Assembly: GCF_020179425.1 (NCBI RefSeq)
Contig: NZ_JAILYM010000001.1
Location: 930,001-994,000 of the forward strand
From: Novosphingobium percolationis
GTDB taxonomy: Bacteria; Pseudomonadota; Alphaproteobacteria; Sphingomonadales; Sphingomonadaceae
Direction of reading: 5' to 3'
Length of the DNA stretch: 64,000 nucleotides
Shown here: one piece after another, positions 42,692 to 50,832 of the stretch
Numbering within the stretch: the first letter of the stretch is position 1
Layout of the letters: each line of letters begins with the position of its first letter
The notes under the pieces: generated by a model
What the model was told of the DNA's origin: nothing
The model's database searches: none
Seen by the model: only the letters and a program-made list of their open reading frames with translations
Made by a program: the position numbers and the translations under genes

Positions 42692-43141
42692 TCAGATCCG
42701 GCGACGCGCGCGCAGTCCGTTGAGGTAGTGCCACAGGAAGACCGCCGGCAGCCCTAGGCCGATCGTCCAGTGCGTAAGGCTGGTCCAGGCCCGCAAGTCT
42801 TCGTCGCCGACGTAATACAGCATGTACCCGCTCGCGATCAGCACGGCGAGGACCGCGCACAGCGCGACGCCGGCGATCCGCTGATGCCGGTGTGCCCAGC
42901 CTTTGGGAATGTGCGCGATGAACATCCCGCCGATGCCCAGCAGCGCCGGGATGAGGAACAGCCCGTGCGCCTTCATCATCCACGGCTCGACGGGGTTCAT
43001 CTCTGGGCCGAATTCGCCCTGCTTCTGGCCGTAATAGTGCAACAGCAGCCACCCGCAGCCCGACAGCCACAGGCCCATGCCGCTGAGCGCGAGCAGCCAG
43101 ATCTGCCAGGACGCCAGTTTGGCCGAGCGACGATGAACCAT
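42692..43141 (-). CDS. small membrane protein of the FMN/ApbE operon (DUF4405/PepSY-like)
   Basis: A 149-residue protein with four predicted membrane helices (WLLALSGMGLWLSGCGWLLL, GLFLIPALLGIGGMFIAHI, VALCAVLAVLIASGYMLYYV, LTHWTIGLGLPAVFLWHYLN). Histidines in or near helices (HYYGQ, KAHGLF, LTHW, LWHYL) could ligate haem. Its ATG shares one base with the ApbE stop. It may be the cytochrome-b-like membrane electron carrier of the operon. The exact family is not certain. Confidence 0.65.
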   Translation of the reverse strand: MVHRRSAKLASWQIWLLALSGMGLWLSGCGWLLLHYYGQKQGEFGPEMNPVEPWMMKAHGLFLIPALLGIGGMFIAHIPKGWAHRHQRIAGVALCAVLAVLIASGYMLYYVGDEDLRAWTSLTHWTIGLGLPAVFLWHYLNGLRARRRI

Positions 43142-43971
43142 CAGGTATGACTTTCGTGGTGTGGCGTTTGTAGGGCATGACCGCCGTAGGTGGCCAGAAG
43201 GCGCTGCGCGAGAGGCATATCGGCCATGGCGACCTTGGTCATGGCATCGGCAATGGCGCACAGGCGCGCGACCACGGTGACGCGCTCGTCGCACAGCACG
43301 GCACGGCCCTGCGCGCCGATGTGCGGCGACTGCGGCTGCCCACGATGGCGGCGGCGGTTGAGGAGATTGGCCGAACTCGCGATGGCGCAATTGCGCGCGG
43401 CCACCGAAATGCGCGCGACATCGTCGGCATCGCGCAGCGCCACCGGCCAATCTCGATCGCCAAACGCGCGCAGATCGCCACCTGCGTTCACCAGCCCTTC
43501 AGGCACGCCCATGCCTTGCAGGACATCCACAGCACGGTCCACGGCATGGCCCTTGGCGATGCCGCCCAGATCGACCAACACGCGCTTTTCCACGCGCACG
43601 TGCTGGTCATCAAGGATGGCAAGGTCGGCGCTGGTGCCGCGATAGTCGGAAAGTCGCCCGATGTCGCAGCGCGGCAGGAACCCGCTGCGGACAAGCGCCG
43701 GCCCCACCACCGCCACATCGAACAGGCCACCGCTTTGCCCGTGCAGGTCCAGGGCCAGGCGCAGCACCCGGATCGTCTCGGCATCGAGGCGCACCACGTC
43801 GCCCGCGCTGGTCTTCCGCAGCAGCGCCAGATCGCTGTCGTCCTGATGGAACGACATGCGCGCATGCACATGTGCGATGGCCGCAAAGGCCGCGTCTACC
43901 GCCGATACGTGCCCCTCCGGGGCCGTGATCTCGACGAACGTGCCCAGCAGCGGGCGGCAGCGGGTAATCAT
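43141..43971 (-). CDS. apbE: ApbE, FAD:protein FMN transferase
   Basis: A 276-residue ApbE: N-terminal RCRPLLGTFVEITAPEG, then DVAVVGPALVRSGFLPRC, the metal/FAD-binding VDLGGIAKGHAVDRA (about 138-152) and VNAGGDLRAFGDRDW. It transfers FMN onto a Thr or Ser of target proteins in the periplasm. Its target is very probably the FMN-binding protein encoded 14 bases upstream. A classic lipoprotein signal is not seen, so export or cytoplasmic action is unresolved. Confidence 0.93.
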   Translation of the reverse strand: MITRCRPLLGTFVEITAPEGHVSAVDAAFAAIAHVHARMSFHQDDSDLALLRKTSAGDVVRLDAETIRVLRLALDLHGQSGGLFDVAVVGPALVRSGFLPRCDIGRLSDYRGTSADLAILDDQHVRVEKRVLVDLGGIAKGHAVDRAVDVLQGMGVPEGLVNAGGDLRAFGDRDWPVALRDADDVARISVAARNCAIASSANLLNRRRHRGQPQSPHIGAQGRAVLCDERVTVVARLCAIADAMTKVAMADMPLAQRLLATYGGHALQTPHHESHT

Positions 43972-43985
43972 GCGCAGCGCAGCAA

Positions 43986-44537
43986 TCAGCCCGCGTGGGC
44001 CAGCGTCACAGCGTGGATTGCCAGCAGGCGCTTGACCCCGTCGGTGACATTGCGGCTCGACAGGGTCGCCCCGGAGATGTTGGGAATGTCCTGATTGAGC
44101 CGGAATGGATCGGCCAGCGTCTTGCCGCGGAACTTGTCGCGCCAGCGCGGATCACGCACTTGCCCGCCCTTGGATTCCCGATAGCTCAGGATCTCGACGC
44201 CGAGCACGTGGCCATCGGGCGAAATCCCGGTCGCATAGGTGATGAATTCGTGCTTGCCGATCACCTCATCCACGATGATCCAGCCGAGCATTGCCGCGCC
44301 GCGCTGGGCGCGCCACACTTTGGGCTGAGCGGTGCGCTGCGGCGTGCCCGACATCTGCCGGATCCGTGTCATCTGGGCCGGCGTCAGCGTTAGCGGAATG
44401 GCAGTGAACGCCTGCGCTTGCGGGATGAGCGCGTGTTGGGCCTGCTCGACGGTCATATAGTCGGCGGCCCATGCGGGGGCCGCAACGACCGCCAGCACGG
44501 GAAGCGCGGCCAGCACAGGCCAGTTGCGATGTGACAC
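43986..44537 (-). CDS. FMN-binding domain protein, periplasmic
   Basis: A 183-residue exported protein with signal peptide (WPVLAALPVLAVVAAPAWAA) and the covalent FMN attachment motif near the C-terminus (NISGATLSSRNV, the Thr of SGAT). Such domains occur in NqrC/RnfG and in extracellular electron-transfer and iron-reduction proteins. GTG 44537 is chosen for the AGGAG 7 bases upstream. It is co-transcribed with apbE and the membrane protein, together a small flavin-based redox module. Confidence 0.88.
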   Translation of the reverse strand: MSHRNWPVLAALPVLAVVAAPAWAADYMTVEQAQHALIPQAQAFTAIPLTLTPAQMTRIRQMSGTPQRTAQPKVWRAQRGAAMLGWIIVDEVIGKHEFITYATGISPDGHVLGVEILSYRESKGGQVRDPRWRDKFRGKTLADPFRLNQDIPNISGATLSSRNVTDGVKRLLAIHAVTLAHAG

Positions 44538-44548
44538 GATGCGACTCC

Positions 44549-45466
44549 TCAGAAATTCATGCCCAGCTTCAACCGGAACTCGGTCTTGGTCTTTTCGATC
44601 AGGTGCAGGTTGCCGGTCTGCCCTGGATAGCGTTCGCCCCCGCCCTTGAGCTGCGGAAACCATGTCGCTGTCGCCCAGAACTTCTGGCCGCCATAATGGA
44701 TTGTCGGCCCCGCAAACAGCGACCAGCGCTCCTGCCCGACCTCGGTCTCGTATTCCGAGGTATATTGCGTTTCCGCGCCGACAAACCAGTTGGGCGCCAC
44801 GCGGTACGTCAGGCCCGTGCCCGCCGACAGTTCGATTTCCATTTCCGGCGTGGTCGGCCAGTCGAAGCCGTCCGGCAGGTTGGCGATCGCCTTGCGGGTT
44901 TCGTGCCCGGCCTTCAGCCCCAGGTTGGCGACCCACACGATCTGCCCTTGCCGGAAATACTTCTGCGCGGCGAGAACGACCTTGCCTTCGTATTCGGTCT
45001 TGTCCTGCCCACTGTGCGGATCGAGCTTCTTGACCTCCGCCGAGGTGATGACCGCCAGCCCGAAGTTGTCGAGCGCCGGGCTCAGCACGTTGAACTTGGC
45101 CTTGGCCTCGATGCCCGAAAAGCGCGGGCCCTTGTCGATCGGCGCAGGCAGGTAGCCATCGATCTGCAGGCCGTGCGTGTCGATGGTCAGGAAGCTTGCC
45201 GCCGCCGACAGGGTGATCCGGTCGGTGACGCCGTATTCCCCTTCGATTTCGGTATCGAGCGCGTTGTAGCTGCCCTGCCCCTTGTCGGTGCGCAGCGTGT
45301 TGAACACGTAGATTTCACCGGATCCCTTGGGCAGCGTCTCCGCGCCGGTGTTGTAGCCGAAGAGGTTCTCGTCGGCAAAAGCAGCCGTCGGCAGCAGCAT
45401 TGCGCAGGCACCAGCCAGCATTCCCGTCCGCAAGCCGCGGCAGAACCGTCCATCAATATTGTGCAT
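44549..45466 (-). CDS. outer-membrane beta-barrel protein (DUF6662-like)
   Basis: A 305-residue protein with signal peptide (MLAGACAMLLPTAAFADENL) and alternating amphipathic strands: EGEYGVTDRITLSAAASFLT, GEIYVFNTLRTDKG, and a C-terminal EFRLKLGMNF ending in Phe. I associate this with the DUF6662 family of putative outer-membrane proteins. Function unknown. It lies between the porin and the FMN-binding protein in the operon and could help solute or metal transfer. Confidence 0.72.
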   Translation of the reverse strand: MHNIDGRFCRGLRTGMLAGACAMLLPTAAFADENLFGYNTGAETLPKGSGEIYVFNTLRTDKGQGSYNALDTEIEGEYGVTDRITLSAAASFLTIDTHGLQIDGYLPAPIDKGPRFSGIEAKAKFNVLSPALDNFGLAVITSAEVKKLDPHSGQDKTEYEGKVVLAAQKYFRQGQIVWVANLGLKAGHETRKAIANLPDGFDWPTTPEMEIELSAGTGLTYRVAPNWFVGAETQYTSEYETEVGQERWSLFAGPTIHYGGQKFWATATWFPQLKGGGERYPGQTGNLHLIEKTKTEFRLKLGMNF

Positions 45467-45483
45467 CGGGAAAAACCTTCAGA

Positions 45484-46872
45484 TCAGAACATGTAGCCAA
45501 GGCCCAGATTGAACCGGTTATTGTCCTTGTTTTGGAAGAATTTCTGATAATCGACCTTGACCACCACCGAGCGCAGCGGGTGGAACGACAGGCCGGTCGT
45601 CAGCACCCGGTCGCGGTTGACCGGATCGGCCAGCAAGCCCAACGGCAGCACGGCCTGCGTGTCGAATTTCTCGTAGCGCACGAACGGATCGATCGTGGTC
45701 TCGCCGCCCAGCGTGATGCTGTAGGCACCTTGCGCGTACCATCCGTAGAAAGCCGAAGGCGCCAGCGTCAGATCGGTGCTGTTGGCCGCATTGTAGGCGG
45801 CGACCACGCCATCGAGCGCCGCGGCGCGGCTCACCGTTCCGCGCGCATAAAGCGCCTGGAAGTCGAAGCCCTTGTGCTGCCAGCGGCCATGCACGTCCCA
45901 CAGGGTAATGCGCGATGTGATCCCGGAGAAGTCCGGCAGGCTGTTGTCTGCCTTGAAATCGGCATTGTTGTGCGTGGCATTGCCAGAGAACACTGCCCCG
46001 CCAACCAGCAGGCCGGGCACGCCCTGATATTCCAGCGAGCCGTAGAACGACAGGCTCGACGCCTTGGCCAGCTGCAATTCCTGGTGCGATCCGGCAAGCG
46101 GTGCGCCCGCATCGTCGAGCTTGGCGATATCGAACCCGGTGGTCACGCCCACGTCGTAGTTCAGCCCGAACGAGGTGCTGCCGTAGAAGCCCACGCCGCC
46201 TTCGCGCCATGTCGACGGGATGATCCGCGTCTCGACCTCGTTGCGTTCGACGCCATAGAACACCGGCGGCTCGTGACTGCGGTTGAGGAAGCCGAACGGC
46301 ATCAGGAACAGGCCGGCCTTGAGGTTCAGGGCCGGGTTGAACGCATAATCGAGATAGGCCTGCTCGATGGCGACCTCGCCCTCGTCCCCGGCGCTGGCGA
46401 CCGCGTGCTCCACCTCGATCTCGCTGGTGAAGCTCAACTTGTCGCTGAAACGATGACCGACGAAAAGCACAAGCCGCTTCAGGTCGGCCTGGTTGCGGCT
46501 GCTGCCCTTGACGTAGCCGTTGTAGCTGATCTCGCCATAGCCGCCGATCGTCGTGTCGGAGCCAAAGGCTGCGCCCGATCCGGCCCTGCCGGTATTGGCG
46601 GCCAGCGCCTGCGTCGGCGCGGAGGCTGGCGTCGTGTCTTCGTCGGCCACCGGGGGCGCAGCAACAGCGATCGGCTGTGCGGGTTCGGGCGCTGCCCGCA
46701 ACCGCGCCTCGATCTGCTCGAGGCGCGCGGCCTGCGCTGCCAGCAGCTCGTTCTGTGCCGCCACTTGCGCCTTGAGCTGCGCGACCTGCGCTTCGAGCGA
46801 AACATCTGCGGCGATCGCAGGCGTGGCGGTCGCCAGGCATGTCGCCGCGAGCAGTGCTGCGATCTTCTTCAT
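45484..46872 (-). CDS. outer-membrane porin with N-terminal coiled coil
   Basis: A 462-residue porin. After the signal peptide (MKKIAALLAATCLATATPAIAA), residues 24-55 form a coiled coil (LEAQVAQLKAQVAAQNELLA), then a Pro/Ala linker and a 16- to 18-strand barrel from IGGYGEISYNGYVKG to FNLGLGYMF, of the phosphate-selective porin O/P-like type. AGGGGGAT precedes ATG 46872. It is the first gene of the FMN/ApbE operon and has a Fur-like site 36 bases upstream, so the whole operon is probably iron-responsive. Confidence 0.85.
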   Translation of the reverse strand: MKKIAALLAATCLATATPAIAADVSLEAQVAQLKAQVAAQNELLAAQAARLEQIEARLRAAPEPAQPIAVAAPPVADEDTTPASAPTQALAANTGRAGSGAAFGSDTTIGGYGEISYNGYVKGSSRNQADLKRLVLFVGHRFSDKLSFTSEIEVEHAVASAGDEGEVAIEQAYLDYAFNPALNLKAGLFLMPFGFLNRSHEPPVFYGVERNEVETRIIPSTWREGGVGFYGSTSFGLNYDVGVTTGFDIAKLDDAGAPLAGSHQELQLAKASSLSFYGSLEYQGVPGLLVGGAVFSGNATHNNADFKADNSLPDFSGITSRITLWDVHGRWQHKGFDFQALYARGTVSRAAALDGVVAAYNAANSTDLTLAPSAFYGWYAQGAYSITLGGETTIDPFVRYEKFDTQAVLPLGLLADPVNRDRVLTTGLSFHPLRSVVVKVDYQKFFQNKDNNRFNLGLGYMF

Positions 46873-46907
46873 TCCATCCCCCTTCGAGTCGCGCCCTCCT
46901 AACGCGA

Positions 46908-46924
46908 TTGATAATCGTTCGCAA
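46908..46924 (-). promoter_or_regulatory. Fur-like operator
   Basis: TTGATAATCGTTCGCAA, a near-palindrome TTG-N2-AA-N3-TT-N2-CAA like alphaproteobacterial Fur boxes. It is 36 bases upstream of the porin start at 46872. Confidence 0.6.
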
Positions 46925-47229
46925 TATCTTGTTGCCGAATGGTATCGAAACATGTCTGATGGTTTTGGGGCGCCACGGGAGTTCACATCATCCACGCCTT
47001 GCGCATCACTGAATGTGCAGCACAGACAATCCATGTTTGGCAGGGCAGAGCATTGGGGTCCGTCCCCACGCAGATGGCTGCAGCCATTCGCAATTCGCCT
47101 TCCAGCGCAACACGATGGCTATAAACGCTCGTTTGATAGCTCCCCATCCCGCACGTAGGCGCTGGGAACAATGGCCACAGCTACAACGAATGCTTGCCTC
47201 CAGCCCAGAGCCGGGCAAGACTCCACACC

Positions 47230-48132
47230 GTGAGGAACGATATCGACCACTTACCATCCACGCAGCAGCAAGAGCTTGCACGTGTGACGCAGATCTTGAT
47301 GGACGATTTTGCCGTCGCGATCTCGCGCGCCACGCAACCGTGGAAGAAGAACGGCAAAGTCCAGAAGATCGTGCTCTTCGGCAGCTATGCGCGCGGGGAC
47401 TGGGTCGATGAACCGGAAAACGGCTACCAGTCGGACTACGATCTGCTCGTCATCGTCAGTCATCCCGACCTGAGCGACATCGCGGAATACTGGTACGTCG
47501 CAGAAGACAGGATCATGCGCGATTCAGCGATCGGCAGACCAGTAAACATCATCGTGCACACACTCGAGGATGTGAACCAGGGCCTGACACGCGGGGAATA
47601 CTTCTGGGTCGACATCGCGCGCGACGGCATTGCTCTCTATGAACTGGCCGGTGCGACGTTGGCCATGCCCAAGCCGCTGACCCCGGCAGACGCATTCAAA
47701 ATGGCCAGTGATTACCGGACCGATTGGCTATCCAAGGTCAATGATGCGATCGAAATTGCAGATTTTTGCATCAAAACGTCGAAGCTGAATGATGCCGCTT
47801 TCACTCTCCATCAAGCCGCTGAGCGCGCCTACATCTGCTATCTGCTCGTCCGCAGCCACTATGTACCCCGATCACACAACCTGAAGTTCCTGCGCTCGCT
47901 TGCCGAAGACAAGGAACCGCGGCTCGTCGCGTGCTGGCCGCGCGCAACCAAGCTTGACCGGCGTCGCTTCGAACTGGCAAGGCGTGCCTATGTTGAAGCG
48001 CGCTACTCGAGTAGCTACGAGATCAGCATGGACGACCTGGAAGCGATCCGGGCGGCGGTCTGCCATCTGCGCGATACAGTTGAATCGGTTTCCGATGAGT
48101 GGCTCGACGCATTGCGCCAGAAGGCGGCGTAA
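47230..48132 (+). CDS. nucleotidyltransferase plus HEPN domain protein
   Basis: A 300-residue single-chain MNT-HEPN protein. The N-terminal nucleotidyltransferase has VLFGSYARGDWVDEP and SDYDLLVIVS (GSxxRG...DxD). The C-terminal HEPN domain includes FTLHQAAERAYICYLL and RSHYVPRSHNLKFLR, which may contain the R-x4-6-H nuclease motif. Two-gene versions (HepT/MntA) are toxin-antitoxin systems in which MntA AMPylates HepT; the fused forms are less understood. GTG 47230 is selected over TTG 47194, but neither has a good ribosome-binding site. Confidence 0.85.
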   Translation: MRNDIDHLPSTQQQELARVTQILMDDFAVAISRATQPWKKNGKVQKIVLFGSYARGDWVDEPENGYQSDYDLLVIVSHPDLSDIAEYWYVAEDRIMRDSAIGRPVNIIVHTLEDVNQGLTRGEYFWVDIARDGIALYELAGATLAMPKPLTPADAFKMASDYRTDWLSKVNDAIEIADFCIKTSKLNDAAFTLHQAAERAYICYLLVRSHYVPRSHNLKFLRSLAEDKEPRLVACWPRATKLDRRRFELARRAYVEARYSSSYEISMDDLEAIRAAVCHLRDTVESVSDEWLDALRQKAA

Positions 48133-48166
48133 TCCCGAGATCATCACGGCGCGACCCAACGCTGCC

Positions 48167-49156
48167 TCAAACCGATGACCGCGGAAGGTAGTCGAGGCCG
48201 AACAGCCTGATGCCGGGCGACGCAGGATCCCAGACATTGCGCACAGTGCGGCGCTGCATTTCCGGAGAACGGAGGACGTAACGCTCATCGTAGCGGGCGT
48301 AGAGCGCCTCGAACAGGTCTTGGATTTCCAGACCACTGCCAGGTTCCGGGAAGCTTTCGACCAGCCCGCTACGCCGGCATTCATCCATCTCGACCATGGC
48401 AAGCGCGATCGCTTCGCATTGCCCCTCTGAGCCGGCAAGGCCCTGGCGGCGACCCAGATCGCGCAGGGCATCGTGGAAGCGCTGGACCGGCGGCACCAGG
48501 CTACCTGTCGCATCGATAGCCGTGTCACCGCCGCCTCGGGTATGGCCGCAGGGCTTGTCTCCGGCTCTCTCCTTGCGGGCAGCATCAACGGGGCGATTGC
48601 CACGGAGAAGGACGAGATGGCCCATGACCAGCGCCGGATAGGTCATATGCAGGTTGGTCGCTTCGCCGACGATTTCCTCGAGCCGGTTGCCGAGATTGCG
48701 GAAAGCGCCCGTCACCCCTTTGCAGGAAACCGAAAGGACGGGTCCGATCCTTTCCAACGCGACCAGCACATCGACGTGCTTTGTCTTAAGGCCACCGAGG
48801 ATCGTGCCTTCACCACAACCTCCCAGCCCCGGATCGAAATGCAGTACGGGCGCGGCACGGCGGCGGCGTTCCACCCGGAACGGCGGTCGCGGGATGATGT
48901 CGTCGGGATCGAAGCCCCCCTCGACGACGAGACGGCAGGCTACATACCAGTGCAGAGGCAGGATATGGCGCATGCTTTGCGTACGCCCCGCGAATTCCGC
49001 AAAGGCAACCAGAGCGCTCGGCAGACTGGTCCAACGGCATGCCTGGGCGGCGCCGGCGTCATCAGGCGAACCGGGTATTGGAGCATGGCGAAAGGAACGA
49101 CTGTCACTGCCCGGTTGCGAGGCGCTGGCAAGATGCCTCCCGGGCTCGGCGCTCAC
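48167..49156 (-). CDS. uncharacterised protein, possible PD-(D/E)xK-like nuclease
   Basis: A 329-residue protein I do not recognise. Coding character is good throughout. Residues 115-170 contain KTKHVDVLVALERIGPVLSVSCKG, where Asp and Lys are spaced as in the PD-(D/E)xK fold (D-x10-[S]-x-K), and upstream GGFDPDDI could give the first acid. The C-terminal part (QDLFEALYARYDERYVLRSP) is helical. Starts from GTG 49156 or ATG 48973 are possible. It converges on the MNT-HEPN gene (35-base gap); a defence-type role is only a guess. Confidence 0.45.
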   Translation of the reverse strand: MSAEPGRHLASASQPGSDSRSFRHAPIPGSPDDAGAAQACRWTSLPSALVAFAEFAGRTQSMRHILPLHWYVACRLVVEGGFDPDDIIPRPPFRVERRRRAAPVLHFDPGLGGCGEGTILGGLKTKHVDVLVALERIGPVLSVSCKGVTGAFRNLGNRLEEIVGEATNLHMTYPALVMGHLVLLRGNRPVDAARKERAGDKPCGHTRGGGDTAIDATGSLVPPVQRFHDALRDLGRRQGLAGSEGQCEAIALAMVEMDECRRSGLVESFPEPGSGLEIQDLFEALYARYDERYVLRSPEMQRRTVRNVWDPASPGIRLFGLDYLPRSSV

Positions 49157-49241
49157 CGGCCTGCCCTTTCAGCTGGCCCGAAGTCGATGAAACCGCGCCA
49201 AAACAGAATGATCCCGCATTGCAACATACTGACACTGTGGT

Positions 49242-49263
49242 AGGTTCCCGGCAGTTTCAACCT
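49242..49263 (+). promoter_or_regulatory. dyad upstream of luxR, possible lux-type box
   Basis: AGGTT-N12-AACCT, 22 bases, 109 bases before the luxR start. The half-sites resemble the outer parts of lux boxes but the spacing is slightly long, so this is tentative. Confidence 0.3.
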
Positions 49264-49371
49264 GGTCGCTCTGGGGCCTGAGAAACCAAGACGCGGTCCA
49301 CTTGCAGGGGAAAGGGCGCCCTGCGGGACATCGGCAACGCCAGGCGTCGCCGGAGGGCGCGATGGTACCTT

Positions 49372-50142
49372 ATGGTGGCAGATGTTCTTGCCGATTTGAT
49401 CCCGGCATTGGTCCAGCAAGTTGCGAGCGTGGTCGATCTCGACACCGCCCTCACGGAAATCGCCAGATTGCTCGGATTTCCCTACTTCGCACTGACGCAC
49501 CACGTCGACCTCGCACGGTCTTCGGACAGCGTCATTCGCCTGCACAACTATCCCGAACACTGGGCGCTGGACTACGACAACAGAGCGCTTGGGCTCGTCG
49601 ACCCGGTTCATCGTGCCAGCTACATGACTGCAATCGGATTTCGCTGGACGCAGATCCCCTGGCTGGTGCCGCTGACCGAAAACGATCGGGACATTCTTGA
49701 GGAAGGCAAACGGCGAGGCATCTGCGATGGCTTCACCGTTCCTGTCCATGTCCCGGGCGAAGCGCGCGGGTCGTGTTCGTTCGCGATCGGGAGCGGTGAA
49801 GTGCCCGGCCAGGCGACGCTCATGCAGGCGCAGGTTGCCGGCACGTATGCTTTCGAGGCAGCCCGACGCCTCTGGCACAAGCGCGGCCTTTCGCTGACAC
49901 CGCTGCGCCCGGTTCTGACCGATCGGCAGCGCGACTGCGTGCTGCTGATGGCGCAGGGCAAGAGCGATGCCGAAATCGCGAAGATCCTCGGCATTTCGAA
50001 GGATACGGCCACGGCGCACATGCGCGCCGCTTGCCAGCGCTACAGGATCTACAAGAGACAATTGCTTATCCCCCTCACCTTGTTCGACGGGACCCTGACG
50101 TTCGGTGACGTGAAGCCCTGGCGCTATCCCCATTTCTTGTAA
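49372..50142 (+). CDS. luxR: LuxR-family AHL-responsive regulator
   Basis: A 256-residue quorum-sensing regulator. The N-terminal autoinducer-binding domain shows the conserved Trp/Tyr/Asp positions in HWALDYDNRALGLVDPVH (near 63-81) and FRWTQIPWLVPLT; the C-terminal LuxR HTH (LTDRQRDCVLLMAQGKSDAE, ISKDTATAHMRAACQRY) spans about 180-230. It lies 65 bases ahead of luxI on the same strand. ATG 49372 has GGAGG rather far upstream (about 15 bases). Orphan downstream genes suggest it also controls phyH, gntR and possibly the lasso operon. Confidence 0.92.
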   Translation: MVADVLADLIPALVQQVASVVDLDTALTEIARLLGFPYFALTHHVDLARSSDSVIRLHNYPEHWALDYDNRALGLVDPVHRASYMTAIGFRWTQIPWLVPLTENDRDILEEGKRRGICDGFTVPVHVPGEARGSCSFAIGSGEVPGQATLMQAQVAGTYAFEAARRLWHKRGLSLTPLRPVLTDRQRDCVLLMAQGKSDAEIAKILGISKDTATAHMRAACQRYRIYKRQLLIPLTLFDGTLTFGDVKPWRYPHFL

Positions 50143-50168
50143 TAGCGAGCACCGCCCGGCCCGGGTGA

Positions 50169-50196
50169 TCCTTGGACGACCGCAAAGGTCCAAGGA
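50169..50196 (+). promoter_or_regulatory. perfect hairpin enclosing the luxI ribosome-binding site
   Basis: TCCTTGGAC, 10-base loop, GTCCAAGGA. The right arm contains the AAGGA of the Shine-Dalgarno for luxI (start 50208), so the folded RNA would hide it. Alternatively it is a DNA operator; the spacing is longer than a standard lux box. Confidence 0.6.
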
Positions 50197-50207
50197 GAAC
50201 CACCACC

Positions 50208-50819
50208 ATGCTTACGATCGTTTCGTCCGGCTGCGAGCCGGACGCCGCCCTGCTGCGCGCCATGTTCGCCGCGCGCAAATCGGTCTTCGTCGACCTGCTC
50301 GGCTGGGATGTCCCGGTCCTCGAGGGCCAGTACGAGATCGACCAGTTCGATAACGTCCACGCACGCTACCTGATCCTCAGCGACAACGGCAGACATCTCG
50401 CATCGGCACGCCTGCTTCCGACGACACGGGAAGGCATCCTGTCGGGGCTGTACCCGATGCTCTGCGCCGGATCGCCGCCCACAGCACCGGACGTCTTCGA
50501 AATCACGCGCTTCTGCCTCGACCGGTCGCTGAAGGCACGCGAACGCCGCGAGGTGCGCAATGGCCTGGTCGCCGGGCTGGCCGCATATGCACTCGATGCC
50601 GGGATCAGCGCCTACTGCGCGGTCGCCGACACGTCCTGGTATCGCCAGATCGAACAGTTCGGCTGGGATTGCCGGCCGCTCGGCACCCCGCTGCGGCTGG
50701 GGCACGAGGAACTGATCGCGATGCAGATCGCGATCACGCCCGAAACCCCTGCACTCCTTGCAGGCGCTGGCATCATCGCACCTGCCGCTAAGCCCGGTGC
50801 AAGCCGGCATGCGGCCTGA
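50208..50819 (+). CDS. luxI: acyl-homoserine-lactone synthase
   Basis: A 203-residue LuxI-family synthase that joins acyl-ACP with S-adenosylmethionine. Conserved features: FAARKSVFVDLLGWDVP (Arg, Phe, Trp), EIDQFDNVHARYLI (Asp pair), LASARLLPTTRE, and VFEITRFCLDRSL (Glu, Arg). ATG 50208 follows AAGGAG by 10 bases. It begins the luxI-phyH-gntR run directly after luxR. Acyl specificity cannot be told from sequence. Confidence 0.95.
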   Translation: MLTIVSSGCEPDAALLRAMFAARKSVFVDLLGWDVPVLEGQYEIDQFDNVHARYLILSDNGRHLASARLLPTTREGILSGLYPMLCAGSPPTAPDVFEITRFCLDRSLKARERREVRNGLVAGLAAYALDAGISAYCAVADTSWYRQIEQFGWDCRPLGTPLRLGHEELIAMQIAITPETPALLAGAGIIAPAAKPGASRHAA

Positions 50820-50832
50820 GCGGGAGGGATCC

